A stretch of DNA of 64,000 nt from Orlajensenia flava (GTDB lineage: Bacteria; Actinomycetota; Actinomycetes; Actinomycetales; Microbacteriaceae). The notes beneath the pieces are model-generated. The model was given only the letters and a program-made list of their open reading frames with translations. It did not search any database and was not told the origin of the DNA. Position 1 is the stretch's first letter, and each line of letters opens with the position of its first letter. Shown piece by piece: positions 28,261-36,809 of this stretch. The stretch covers positions 1 to 64,000 of the forward strand of contig NZ_SSSN01000004.1 in assembly GCF_004801905.1 (NCBI RefSeq). The letters run 5' to 3'. Position numbers and translations under genes: made by a program.

Positions 28261-29202
28261 CTACGCCGTCTCGACGACCGCCCGCCGTGAGGAGCGCGAG
28301 TTGCGAATGAGGTCGACCGTCAGCACGGCCAGCGCGAGCCACACCAGCGCGAATCCGAACCAGCGCTCCGGCGGCATCGACTCGTGCAGGATGACGACGC
28401 CGACGAGGAACTGGATGAAGGGCGCGAAATACTGGATGAACCCCATCACGATGAGGGGAAGGCGACGGGACGCCGCGGCGAAGAACAGCAGTGGCACGGC
28501 GGTGATGACGCCCGCCGCCACGAGCAGGAGGGCGTTCGGCAGGCCGGCATGGCCGAACGTGAGCCCCGTCGTCGCGCCGACGATCGCGATCACGACGGCC
28601 GCGACCGGGGCAAGCCACAGCGTTTCGAGGGTGAGGCCTCCCACGGCGTCGACACGGGGTCCGACGCGTTTCTTGATGAGGCCGTAGAGGCCGAAGGAGA
28701 GGGCCAGCGCGAGGGCGACCCACGGCAGGCTGCCGTAGCCGACGGCGAGGACGACCACGGCGATGATGCTGACTCCGACGGCCGCCCACTGTAATGGCCG
28801 CATCCGTTCGTGCAGGACGAGGACGCCGAGGAAGACGGTGACGATCGGGTTGATGAAGTAGCCGAGCGCGGCCTCGACGACCTGCCCGCTGACCGTGGCG
28901 TAGACGTAGGTCTGCCAATTGATGAAGATGAGCGCACCGGCCACGCCCATCGTGAGCGTGATGCGCGGCTGACGCAGGAGCGCGAAGAACCCCGGCCATC
29001 CGCGCGTGACGGTGAGCAGCAGTGCGCAGAAGACGAGTGAGAACAGGATGCGCCACGCGACGATCTCGAACGGTCCGGTCGGTGCGAGCGCGATGAAGTA
29101 GATCGGCAGGAAGCCCCACAGGCCGTAGGCGGCGATGGCGTAGACGAGCCCGCGGGAGGTGTCGTGTTCGGGAAGGGCGGATCGAGTCGAATCAGGTTTC
29201 AC
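28261..29202 (-). CDS. rarD: RarD/EamA-type transporter
   Basis: 313-aa inner membrane protein of the drug/metabolite transporter superfamily, RarD group, with about ten helices. Typical parts are GLVYAIAAYGLWGFLPIYFIAL at the start, EIVAWRILFSLVFC, YFINPIVTVFLGVLVLHERM and, in the second half, IQYFAPFIQFLVGVVILHE. The start chosen is the GTG at 29202, which has GGAG 5 bases upstream; the GTG at 29208 and an upstream ATG at 29283 are alternatives. RarD is linked to chloramphenicol sensitivity in other bacteria, but the substrate is not known. Confidence 0.88.
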   Translation of the reverse strand: MKPDSTRSALPEHDTSRGLVYAIAAYGLWGFLPIYFIALAPTGPFEIVAWRILFSLVFCALLLTVTRGWPGFFALLRQPRITLTMGVAGALIFINWQTYVYATVSGQVVEAALGYFINPIVTVFLGVLVLHERMRPLQWAAVGVSIIAVVVLAVGYGSLPWVALALALSFGLYGLIKKRVGPRVDAVGGLTLETLWLAPVAAVVIAIVGATTGLTFGHAGLPNALLLVAAGVITAVPLLFFAAASRRLPLIVMGFIQYFAPFIQFLVGVVILHESMPPERWFGFALVWLALAVLTVDLIRNSRSSRRAVVETA

Positions 29203-29288
29203 GGACACTCCACGCAGCCTACGCCGTGCCGACGGAGCGCCCGACGCACGGGCCTGCCAATGGGGCGCGATCTCCTGCCACAAGCGAA

Positions 29289-29318
29289 GGGCCCCGGATG
29301 CATCAGCATCCGGGGCCC
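29289..29318 (-). terminator. Terminator of groES
   Basis: A perfect 13-bp stem GGGCCCCGGATGC/GCATCCGGGGCCC with a 4-base loop, 18 bases beyond the groES stop. It shows that groES is transcribed alone. Confidence 0.8.
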
Positions 29319-29336
29319 CTCAGGAAGAACTGCGGC

Positions 29337-29633
29337 TCAGCGCACGACCACGGCGAGCACGTCGCGAGCGGAGAGGACGAGCAGGTCGTCTCCGCCGAAC
29401 TTGACCTCGGTTCCGCCGTACTTGGAGTAGATCACCTTGTCGCCGACAGCGACGTCGAGGGGGATGCGGTTGCCGTTGTCATCGATGCGACCCGGTCCGA
29501 CGGCCACGACCTCGCCCTCCTGGGGCTTCTCCTTGGCGGTGTCGGGGATGACGAGACCCGAAGCAGTGGTCTGCTCCGCCTCGACCTGCTTGATGACGAT
29601 GCGATCCTCGAGCGGCTTGATGGAGACCGGCAC
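29337..29633 (-). CDS. groES: Co-chaperonin GroES
   Basis: 98-aa Hsp10 that caps GroEL during protein folding. It begins [14 protein letters not shown] and has the mobile loop [20 protein letters not shown], followed by [10 protein letters not shown] and [34 protein letters not shown]. No groEL follows: a terminator and rarD come next, so the chaperonin partner is encoded elsewhere. Two CIRCE-like operators upstream indicate HrcA repression and heat-shock induction. Confidence 0.98.
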   Translation of the reverse strand: MPVSIKPLEDRIVIKQVEAEQTTASGLVIPDTAKEKPQEGEVVAVGPGRIDDNGNRIPLDVAVGDKVIYSKYGGTEVKFGGDDLLVLSARDVLAVVVR

Positions 29634-29663
29634 GGTTGACCTCTTTCTTGAGCTAAGACTGGG

Positions 29664-29690
29664 TTAGCAGACTCGGTATGAGAGTGCTAA
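29664..29690 (-). promoter_or_regulatory. CIRCE operator 1 (degenerate) upstream of groES
   Basis: TTAGCAGAC-N9-GAGTGCTAA. The right arm is the perfect CIRCE half (consensus TTAGCACTC-N9-GAGTGCTAA); the left arm has two mismatches. It lies between the -10 box and the groES start. Confidence 0.75.
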
Positions 29691-29694
29691 CACG

Positions 29695-29723
29695 AGTGTA
29701 GGGGTTGGCTGGCACTCATGCAA
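29695..29723 (-). promoter_or_regulatory. groES promoter: TTGCAT-17-TACACT
   Basis: -35 TTGCAT (29718-29723) and -10 TACACT (29695-29700) on the minus strand with a 17-base spacer. The -35 box lies inside CIRCE operator 2 and the -10 box is just upstream of operator 1, so HrcA would cover the promoter from both sides. Confidence 0.7.
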
Positions 29724-29735
29724 TGTGAGTGCCAG
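29709..29735 (-). promoter_or_regulatory. CIRCE operator 2 upstream of groES
   Basis: CTGGCACTC-N9-GAGTGCCAG, a perfect 9-9-9 palindrome matching seven of nine consensus CIRCE positions in each arm. It overlaps the -35 region of the groES promoter. Confidence 0.85.
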
Positions 29736-29764
29736 CGCATCGCGACGCGGCCGCGTGGGTGCGT

Positions 29765-29770
29765 TAGCGT
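29765..29770 (+). promoter_or_regulatory. -10 box TAGCGT, leaderless promoter of THUMP-like methyltransferase
   Basis: TANNNT hexamer 6 bases before ATG 29777, with no ribosome site between. It lies about 30 bases from CIRCE operator 2, so this divergent gene could feel HrcA binding. Confidence 0.45.
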
Positions 29771-29776
29771 CGGATC

Positions 29777-30964
29777 ATGCAACGCTCGGAGCTCGTGGCC
29801 CTGCTCTCTCCGGAGGGCCTCGCACTGCTCGACTCCCTTCCCGCGTGGAACAGCACGGACGACGTCGTCCGCATGGTGAGCGGACTGCGCGCGGCCGGTC
29901 ACGCCCCCGCGCTGGTGTCCGCTGTCCTCAGCCAGTCCAAGCTGCGCTCCCGCGCGGCAGCCAAGTTCGGGCCGTTCGCCGAGCGGATGCTGTTCACCTC
30001 CGCCGGGCTCGAGCAGGCGACCCGACTGCCTGTCGCCGCCATCCACGCCGGACGGTTCTCGCGTGCAGGGCTGCATCGGGTGGCCGACCTCGGTTGCGGG
30101 ATCGGAGGCGACGCCATGGCGTTCGCCGCCCTCGACCTCGACGTTCTGGCTGCCGATGTCGACGAGGTGACCGCCGCAGTGGCCAGTTACAACCTCGCCC
30201 CCTTCCCGGACGCCCGGGTGGAGCAGGCGGCCGCCGAGGATGTCGACCTCGGCGGCATCGACGGCGTCTGGCTCGATCCGGCCCGCCGCACTCCGGGGCA
30301 CGGTCAGACCGAGCGCATCACCCGGCCGGAGGACTACTCCCCGTCGTTGGCGTTCGCCTTCGACGTCGGTTCTCGGCTGCCGACGGGCGTCAAGCTCGGC
30401 CCGGGTTTCGACCGTAGCCTCATTCCCGAGGACGCCGAGGCGCAGTGGGTGTCGGTCGATGGCGACCTGGTCGAGATGAGCCTGTGGTTCGGCAACCTCG
30501 CCCGGCCCGGCATCCGTCGATCCGCCCTGCTCGTGACGGATGCGGGAACCGTCGAGCTGACGGCCCCGGCCGACAGCGTCGACGAACCCGTCGGGGCTCA
30601 GGGCGACTACCTGTACGAACCCGATGGCGCCGTGATTCGAGCGCGCCTGATCGGCGAGGTCGCCCGCGGCATCGACGCGCGCATGCTGAGCGACGGTATC
30701 GCCTACCTGACGGCCGACGAGTACCGCCCCACGCCGTTCGCCACCGGATTCCGCATCATCGAGGAGCTCCCGACCGACGAGAAGCGTCTCAAGGCCGCGC
30801 TGCGTGCACGCGACGTGGGAGTGCTGGAGATCAAGAAGCGCGGCGTCGACGTGGATCCCGCCGCGCTGCGCAGACGGCTGCAGCCGCGCGGTGCAGCGTC
30901 TGCCACGATCGTCATGACCCGTCGGGCGGGGCGTCATGTGACCCTGCTCGTCGAGAGGATGTGA
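29777..30964 (+). CDS. THUMP-like class I SAM-dependent methyltransferase
   Basis: 395-aa protein of an actinobacterial group annotated as THUMP-like methyltransferases. The first 100 residues are helical (DDVVRMVSGLRAAGHAP; SKLRSRAAAKFGPFAERMLFT). The SAM-binding motif VADLGCGIGGDAMAFAA is at 102-118, followed by LAADVDEVT. WLDPARRTPG (165-174) is in the catalytic motif position. The C-terminal third (YRPTPFATGFRIIEELP; LEIKKRGVDVDPAALRRRL; TRRAGRHVTLLVER) is the THUMP-like part. I infer RNA methylation; the target base is unknown. It ends 20 bases from a convergent DUF4190-type gene. Confidence 0.82.
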   Translation: MQRSELVALLSPEGLALLDSLPAWNSTDDVVRMVSGLRAAGHAPALVSAVLSQSKLRSRAAAKFGPFAERMLFTSAGLEQATRLPVAAIHAGRFSRAGLHRVADLGCGIGGDAMAFAALDLDVLAADVDEVTAAVASYNLAPFPDARVEQAAAEDVDLGGIDGVWLDPARRTPGHGQTERITRPEDYSPSLAFAFDVGSRLPTGVKLGPGFDRSLIPEDAEAQWVSVDGDLVEMSLWFGNLARPGIRRSALLVTDAGTVELTAPADSVDEPVGAQGDYLYEPDGAVIRARLIGEVARGIDARMLSDGIAYLTADEYRPTPFATGFRIIEELPTDEKRLKAALRARDVGVLEIKKRGVDVDPAALRRRLQPRGAASATIVMTRRAGRHVTLLVERM

Positions 30965-30984
30965 CACCCGCGTCTTCGCGCCCC

Positions 30985-31305
30985 CTAGAAGTTGTCGCCC
31001 GGCACCATGCTCGCCGCCAGCAGGACCACGGTAACCCAGACGACCGCGACGATGATGCCGACGAACCCCGTGATGATGGCGGTGAGTCGTGCGCCGCGGG
31101 TCTCGGGAAACCCCCGACGGGCGACGAACCCGAGCACGACCGCCAGGACGGAGAGCACCGCGCCCCACGGCATGAACAACGCCACGATCAGGCCGACGAC
31201 GCCGAGGAACGCCGCCGACCAGGCCGGGCCGGGTGAACTCTCCGTTCCGATCGGATCGAACGGCGCCGGCGCCGCAGCGGGCGCTGCGGCTGTCGTCTGC
31301 GTCAT
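30985..31305 (-). CDS. Small DUF4190-like membrane protein (106 aa)
   Basis: 106 aa from ATG 31305. A short Ala/Pro N-terminus (QTTAAAPAAAPAPFDP) precedes two paired hydrophobic stretches, WSAAFLGVVGLIVALFMPWG-AVLSVLAVVLGFVAR and LTAIITGFVGIIVAVVWVTVVLLAA. The arrangement of helix, short RRGFPETRGARL loop and second helix resembles DUF4190. It is the last of three such genes in a row on this strand, 46 bases after the previous one. Function unknown. Confidence 0.75.
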   Translation of the reverse strand: MTQTTAAAPAAAPAPFDPIGTESSPGPAWSAAFLGVVGLIVALFMPWGAVLSVLAVVLGFVARRGFPETRGARLTAIITGFVGIIVAVVWVTVVLLAASMVPGDNF

Positions 31306-31351
31306 GACACCCCCGTGCGCGGCGGCCGGGGGACCCGGCCGCCGCTGCCCG

Positions 31352-32077
31352 TCAGTAGTTGTTGTAGTCCCGGTAGTTCGCCACGAACACACCCCAGAAG
31401 ATGAGCGAGATGATGGCGATGGCGATGCCGACGAAGCCGAGGATGATGCCGGTGAGCCACATTCCGCGAGCCTGGGGTTCCTTGCGCTTGCCGAGGAAGC
31501 CGAGCACGACCGCCGCCGCCGGGATGAACAGCTGGAGCACGCCGCCGACGAACGGGAAGACCACGACGAACGATCCGACGAGGCCCACGATTCCGGCGAT
31601 GAGCGAGATGATGCTGAGGACCGGTGACTTGGCAGTCGGGCCGGGCGCTCCGTAGGCGGGAGCTCCGTAGGCTCCGCCCGCGGGAGCGCCGTAGGCGGGC
31701 GGCGCGGGCGGGCCACCGTAGGCCGGCGCAGGAGCCGAACCGTTCGCGCCGGGAGCTCCGGGAGCGCCAGGCCCGCCGGGCGCTCCGTACGCAGGCGGCG
31801 CGGGCGGAGCGGGCGGAGCACCATAAGACGGGCCCGCAGGCGGCACAGGAGGCGCCGGAGGTGCGGGCGGAGCCGGGGGCGCTGGCGGCACGGGAGCCTC
31901 CGGCGGGGTCAGCGGTTCGGCCGGGCCGACCGGCTCGGGTGCGACTCCGGGCTCGGTGCCGGGGTCGGTGGCCGGCTCCGGCTCGATGGCCGGCTCCGGC
32001 TCGATGCGCGGTTCCGGGGTCAGCGGCTCGCCCGGCTCGACGGGAGGCTCCGGGTTGGTGTCCTTCGGATCGGTCAT
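31352..32077 (-). CDS. Proline-rich DUF4190 membrane protein (241 aa)
   Basis: 241 aa. The first 70 residues are a Pro/Glu repeat (PEPRIEPEPAIEPEPATDP), followed by about 75 residues of PPAPPAPP and YGAP repeats. The C-terminal 95 residues are a DUF4190-like membrane module: SPVLSIISLIAGIVGLVGSFV, then a second stretch VLQLFIPAAAVVLGFLGKRKEPQARG and GIILGFVGIAIAIISLIFWG. The Pro-rich half should be disordered and probably faces the cytoplasm. It is the middle gene of three related ones. Function unknown; such proline-rich arms often bind partner proteins. Confidence 0.82.
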   Translation of the reverse strand: MTDPKDTNPEPPVEPGEPLTPEPRIEPEPAIEPEPATDPGTEPGVAPEPVGPAEPLTPPEAPVPPAPPAPPAPPAPPVPPAGPSYGAPPAPPAPPAYGAPGGPGAPGAPGANGSAPAPAYGGPPAPPAYGAPAGGAYGAPAYGAPGPTAKSPVLSIISLIAGIVGLVGSFVVVFPFVGGVLQLFIPAAAVVLGFLGKRKEPQARGMWLTGIILGFVGIAIAIISLIFWGVFVANYRDYNNY

Positions 32078-32108
32078 GTCTTCGTCCCCTTCGAGGCGAT
32101 GTGGGTGG

Positions 32109-32405
32109 TCAGTGGGAGGTGGGCGACGCGGCGGCGAAATATCCCCAGGAGACGATCGCCACCACCCAGAACAGGAACCATAGTGCGACGCCGATGTAGC
32201 CGATCACGAGTCCGGCGATGGCCAGGCCCGCTCCCTGTTCGCCGGACCGCCGTGTCTGCGCGACACCGATGTGTCCGCAGACCACGCCGACGACGCTCAG
32301 GCCGACGATCGCCGTCACGAAGGCGACGATCGAGAGGGCGTTCCAGCGCGCGGGCACGTCGGTGCGGGGCACTGCTTCAGGCGGCGCGGCGATATCCGTC
32401 ACCAC
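32109..32405 (-). CDS. DUF4190 domain membrane protein (98 aa)
   Basis: 98 aa from GTG 32405, which follows GAGAGGGGG; GTG 32402 and an upstream in-frame ATG at 32438 are alternatives. ALSIVAFVTAIVGLSVVGVV, then CGHIGVAQTRRSGEQGAGLA and VIGYIGVALWFLFWVVAIVS give the classic DUF4190 pattern of two helices around a conserved G-H/Q-loop. A TAGGGT box lies at 32437-32442 on this strand and may be the -10 of the three-gene unit. Function unknown. Confidence 0.8.
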   Translation of the reverse strand: MVTDIAAPPEAVPRTDVPARWNALSIVAFVTAIVGLSVVGVVCGHIGVAQTRRSGEQGAGLAIAGLVIGYIGVALWFLFWVVAIVSWGYFAAASPTSH

Positions 32406-32492
32406 GACCCCCTCTCGCTCGGCACGTCCCGATTTCACCCTAGCGGGGCCCGCTGCAACGCGAAAGGGCCGGTGGTCGGCGCATCCGACGGC

Positions 32493-33548
32493 TCAGCGCA
32501 CCTGGATGTCGGTGACCGGCAGCGTCGAGTCCGCTCCGAATCCCAGGCTCGACGGAGCGTGGCCGGCCATCATCAGCCCGGCGCCGAGAGCCGCGATCAT
32601 CGCGCCGTTGTCGGTGCAGAGCTCCAGCGGCGGGATGCGCAGCTCGATGCCGACGGCAGAGGCGCGCTCCTCGGCGAGGCGTCGTACTCGCGCATTGGCG
32701 ACCACACCGCCCCCGAGCAGCAGTCGGGGCACGCCGAGGTCGGTGCAGGCGGCGATCGCCTTCGTGAGCAGGACGTCGGCGACGGCCTCGCGGAAGCTGG
32801 CCGCGACATCCGCCACGGGAACCTCCTCGCCGGCATCCTGCTTCTTCTCCACCCAGCGCGCCACCGCCGTTTTCAGGCCCGAGAAGCTGAAGTCGTACCG
32901 GTGCGCGGCCATGTCCTTCGGCTGCGACAGTCCTCGGGGGAAGCGGATGGCCTTCGGATCGCCCGCCGCAGCGAGGCGGTCGATCTGGGGGCCGCCGGGA
33001 TAGGGCAGCCCCAGAACGCGCGCCACCTTGTCGAAGGCCTCCCCCGCCGCATCGTCGATGGTCTCGCCGAGCAGCTCGACGTCGCTCACGAGATCGCGGA
33101 CGAGCAGCAGGGAGGTGTGACCGCCGGACACCAGCAGCGCGATGGTCGGGTACTCCAGATGCTCGGTGTCGTCCAGAACGTCGGCGCCCACGTGTCCGAC
33201 CAGGTGGTTGACCGCGTACAGCGGCTTGTCGAGAGCGACGGCCAGCGCCTTGGCCGCACCGACTCCCACCATGAGCGCCCCGGCGAGGCCGGGTCCGCTC
33301 GTCACCGCTATCGCGTCCAGGTCATCGAGACGGATGCCCGCCTCTGCGACGGCCGCCGAGATGGTGGGGGTCATCGCCTCGAGGTGCGCGCGAGCCGCCA
33401 CCTCGGGCACCACGCCGCCGTAGCGGGCGTGCTCGTCCATCGACGAGGCGATGACGTTGGCAAGCAGGTCGGTGCCGCGCACGATACCGACACCGGTCTC
33501 GTCGCAGGAGGTCTCGATACCGAGCACGAGCGGCGCGTCAGGCGTCAT
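32493..33548 (-). CDS. tsaD: tRNA t6A37 threonylcarbamoyltransferase TsaD
   Basis: 351-aa catalytic subunit that, with TsaB and TsaE, transfers threonylcarbamoyl from TC-AMP to adenosine 37 of ANN-decoding tRNAs. It begins [16 protein letters not shown]. The [17 protein letters not shown] metal region, [28 protein letters not shown] and SGGHTSLL are diagnostic of the ASKHA fold. [14 protein letters not shown] is near the C-terminus. The ATG overlaps the rimI stop as ATGA; it is the last gene of tsaB-rimI-tsaD. Confidence 0.97.
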   Translation of the reverse strand: MTPDAPLVLGIETSCDETGVGIVRGTDLLANVIASSMDEHARYGGVVPEVAARAHLEAMTPTISAAVAEAGIRLDDLDAIAVTSGPGLAGALMVGVGAAKALAVALDKPLYAVNHLVGHVGADVLDDTEHLEYPTIALLVSGGHTSLLLVRDLVSDVELLGETIDDAAGEAFDKVARVLGLPYPGGPQIDRLAAAGDPKAIRFPRGLSQPKDMAAHRYDFSFSGLKTAVARWVEKKQDAGEEVPVADVAASFREAVADVLLTKAIAACTDLGVPRLLLGGGVVANARVRRLAEERASAVGIELRIPPLELCTDNGAMIAALGAGLMMAGHAPSSLGFGADSTLPVTDIQVR

Positions 33549-34042
33549 CGTGCGGACCCCTCCGTCGTGGGCGCCGTGCGGGCAGGCGTCACGGGAGCGC
33601 GCATGACGATGGCGTCCACCCCGTCGGGCTGGTAGTAGCCCCTGCGCACCGCGATGTCGGCGAATCCGAGGCTCTCGTAGAGACCGTGGGCGATCGGGTT
33701 GTCTGCTCTCACCTCGAGGAGGATCTCGCCCACACCCCGCCGACGTGCCTCGTTGACGAGCGCGTTCATCAGGCCGCGTCCGAGCCCACGTCCGCGGTGG
33801 GCGGGCTGGACGGCGATGGTCTGGATGTCGCCGCCACCGCCGCGGGGCGCCGCCAGGCCGGCGTAACCGACGATCGTGTCGGGCGCATCCGGGTCGAAGG
33901 CGACGAGATAGTAGGTGTGCGAACTCGCCAGCTCGGCGCGCATGGTCTCCGAGGACCAGGCATCCGTCGTGAAGGTCGCGCTCTCGATGGCCATGATGGA
34001 CTCGAGGTCAGCGGAGTGCGCACGCCGCAGCTGCCAGCTCAC
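33545..34042 (-). CDS. rimI: Ribosomal-protein-alanine N-acetyltransferase RimI
   Basis: 165-aa GNAT acetyltransferase that acetylates the N-terminus of ribosomal protein S18 in known cases. The acetyl-CoA loop is [45 protein letters not shown] and [15 protein letters not shown] close the fold as in RimI. The GTG start overlaps the tsaB stop as GTGA, and the gene sits between tsaB and tsaD as in many actinobacteria. Confidence 0.93.
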   Translation of the reverse strand: MSWQLRRAHSADLESIMAIESATFTTDAWSSETMRAELASSHTYYLVAFDPDAPDTIVGYAGLAAPRGGGGDIQTIAVQPAHRGRGLGRGLMNALVNEARRRGVGEILLEVRADNPIAHGLYESLGFADIAVRRGYYQPDGVDAIVMRAPVTPARTAPTTEGSAR

Positions 34043-34689
34043 GCACTCACCCGCTTCGGGCCGGCCGACAGTGTCACATCGGGTGAACGCAGGTAGAGCG
34101 CCTCGTCGGCAGCGAACGGACGACCCGCCGCGAACGCGACCTCGGCGATCATCCCGAGTCGCCCCGCGCTCACGCTGGTCGCGTCGACACGGAACAGGTC
34201 GTCATGGGCGACGGCGTCGGGCTTCGCGAGCGCCGGTCCGTCCTGCCGAACCGGAAGACCCACTTCGTCTAGACCGGAGTAGGCCGACCAGTACAGCTCG
34301 CGACGGCGAGCGTCGGTGACGACGAGGATGCCGCGGGGCCCACCGGGTCGGTGCTCATCAGCGGTGTACAGCTCCGAGACGAACGCCTCAGCGGCCACGG
34401 CGTCGTGGCTGACGACGGGGATCAGGGGCCGGCCGATCCCGAACGCGAAGGTACGAGCCGCGGCGATGCCGACCCGCAATCCCGTGAAGGGGCCGGGGCC
34501 CATTCCGGCGACGACCCCCGACAGGTCTAGGGGACGGACGGATGCTGCGTCGAGTGCCCGGGCGATCAGGTCGCCGATGACCTCGGCATGGCGCATGCTG
34601 TCGCCGCTGTCGAACTCGGCGATGACACCGGCGTCGCGGTCGACGACGGCGACGCTCGATCCCGCAGAGGTGTCGATGGCCAGCAGCAC
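34039..34689 (-). CDS. tsaB: t6A biosynthesis protein TsaB
   Basis: 216-aa ASKHA-fold partner of TsaD. It opens LLAIDTSAGSSVAVVDRDAG and contains GVVAGMGPGPFTGLRVGIAAARTFAFG, the TsaB signature, then VSHDAVAAEAF. The GTG start has TAGGCT 6 bases upstream, suggesting its own leaderless promoter for tsaB-rimI-tsaD in addition to read-through from tsaE, whose stop is 25 bases upstream. Confidence 0.95.
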   Translation of the reverse strand: MLLAIDTSAGSSVAVVDRDAGVIAEFDSGDSMRHAEVIGDLIARALDAASVRPLDLSGVVAGMGPGPFTGLRVGIAAARTFAFGIGRPLIPVVSHDAVAAEAFVSELYTADEHRPGGPRGILVVTDARRRELYWSAYSGLDEVGLPVRQDGPALAKPDAVAHDDLFRVDATSVSAGRLGMIAEVAFAAGRPFAADEALYLRSPDVTLSAGPKRVSA

Positions 34690-34695
34690 CCTACG

Positions 34696-34701
34696 AGCCT
34701 A
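34696..34701 (-). promoter_or_regulatory. -10 box TAGGCT, possible leaderless promoter of tsaB-rimI-tsaD
   Basis: TANNNT hexamer 6 bases before the tsaB GTG, in the 25-base gap after tsaE. The spacing equals that of five other genes in the window. Confidence 0.45.
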
Positions 34702-34714
34702 GATCAGCGGCGCC

Positions 34715-35331
<617 letters not shown>

Positions 35332-35335
<4 letters not shown>

Positions 35336-36450
35336 GCGGCGCCGTAGGTGCGCGGCACCCGGTTGCCGATGCGCGTCACGATCTCGTAGTTGATCGTCCC
35401 GGCGGCGAGTGCCCAGTCGTCGGCCGACGGGGGCCCGGTCGCGGGATCGCCGAAGACGACGACGGTGTCTCCGATGCCAACCGGGGTGTCGCCGACGTCG
35501 ACGATGAACTGGTCCATCGCGATGCGCCCGACCACGGGGTGCCTGACGCCGCCGATGGACACCTCGGCCGAACCCGATGCCTGTCGGGGAATGCCTTCCG
35601 CGTAGCCGAGCGGCACCAGCGCGAGCGTGGTCTCGCGCTCGGCCCGCCAGGTGAGGTCGTAGCTGGCGCCGGTGCCCGGCTGCACCCGGCGGAGGTGCGC
35701 GACGCGACCCCGCAGGGTCATCGCGGGCCGCAGGTTCGCGCCGGCATCCCTTCCGGTCCACGGCGAGAGGCCGTACATGCCGATGCCGATGCGTACCAAG
35801 GAGAAGCGACTGTCCGGCTGGGTGATGGCGGCGCTCGTCGACGCGAGGTGGAGCAGATCGGGACGGATGCCTACCGTATGGGCGGCTTCGACGGCGGTCT
35901 CGAAGGCGGTGCGCTGCACGGAGTCTTCCTCCGGCGACGCGCCGGACAGGTGGCTGAACAGCCCGGTCACCCGCACCCGTCGGTCCTCCTGCAGGCTCGC
36001 GGCGCGGTCGAGCACCGCTTGCCACTCCGAGCGGGGGATGCCGTTCCGGCTCAGCCCGGTGTCGAACTTGAGGTGCACGTCGGCGACTACACCGTCGCCT
36101 GCTGCCGCCGCGGCCGCCTCGAGCTGATCCAGCGACGAGACCCCGATCGTCACGCCGGAATTCACCGCGTCGGTGAAGTCGGTGTCCGGGTCGTGGAGCC
36201 ATGCGAGGATCGGCGCCGTGATGCCGGCACCGCGCAGCTCCATCGCCTCGGCGATCTCGGCCACTCCCAGCCAGTCCGCTCCCCCGGCGAGCGCCGCCCG
36301 GGCCACCGGCACGGCTCCGTGGCCATACGCGTTCGCCTTGACGACCGCCATGGTGTGAGGGGTGCCGACGACGGCTCGGATGGCGCGCATGTTGTGCTCG
36401 ATCGCCGCAAGGTCGACGAACGCCTCGCGGAAGAGCGGAGGGCCGGTCAC
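35332..36450 (-). CDS. alr: Alanine racemase
   Basis: 372-aa PLP enzyme supplying D-alanine for peptidoglycan. The PLP lysine lies in [18 protein letters not shown] (about residues 34-51), and [10 protein letters not shown] follows. The catalytic Tyr of the C-terminal domain is in [23 protein letters not shown] and [13 protein letters not shown] are further signatures. The gene overlaps acpS upstream and tsaE downstream by 4 bases each, so translation of the unit is probably coupled. Confidence 0.97.
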
Positions 36451-36806
36451 GGGGCATCCGTCTCGGCGATGACGAAAGCCGTCGCGACGCCGCCGTCGTG
36501 ACTCATCGACACGTGCACGCGACCGATGCCGCGGCTCTCGGCTGCGCGAGCGACGGTGCCGGTTAACTGGAACGACGGATCTCCGTCGTCGTTCTGGGCG
36601 ATCACCATGTCGTGCCAGCGGAGGCCGTCGTCTCCCCCGAGCGCCTTGATGAGCGCTTCCTTGGCGGCGAAGCGGGCCGCCAGGGAGCGTGGATGCCTCC
36701 CACGTTCGCTCTCAGCGAACAGCCGCTCGATCAGCCCCGGGGTGCGGGCAATCGCGCGCTCGAAGCGCGCCAGATCTACCACGTCCACCCCGATGCCGAC
36801 GATCAT
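36447..36806 (-). CDS. acpS: Holo-[acyl-carrier-protein] synthase
   Basis: 119-aa phosphopantetheinyl transferase that activates acyl carrier protein. [18 protein letters not shown] contains the metal-binding Asp, and [17 protein letters not shown] contains the Glu and Lys of the active site; [17 protein letters not shown] ends the protein. It starts 3 bases after the glmS stop and overlaps alr by 4 bases. Confidence 0.95.
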   Translation of the reverse strand: MIVGIGVDVVDLARFERAIARTPGLIERLFAESERGRHPRSLAARFAAKEALIKALGGDDGLRWHDMVIAQNDDGDPSFQLTGTVARAAESRGIGRVHVSMSHDGGVATAFVIAETDAP

Positions 36807-36809
36807 GCG

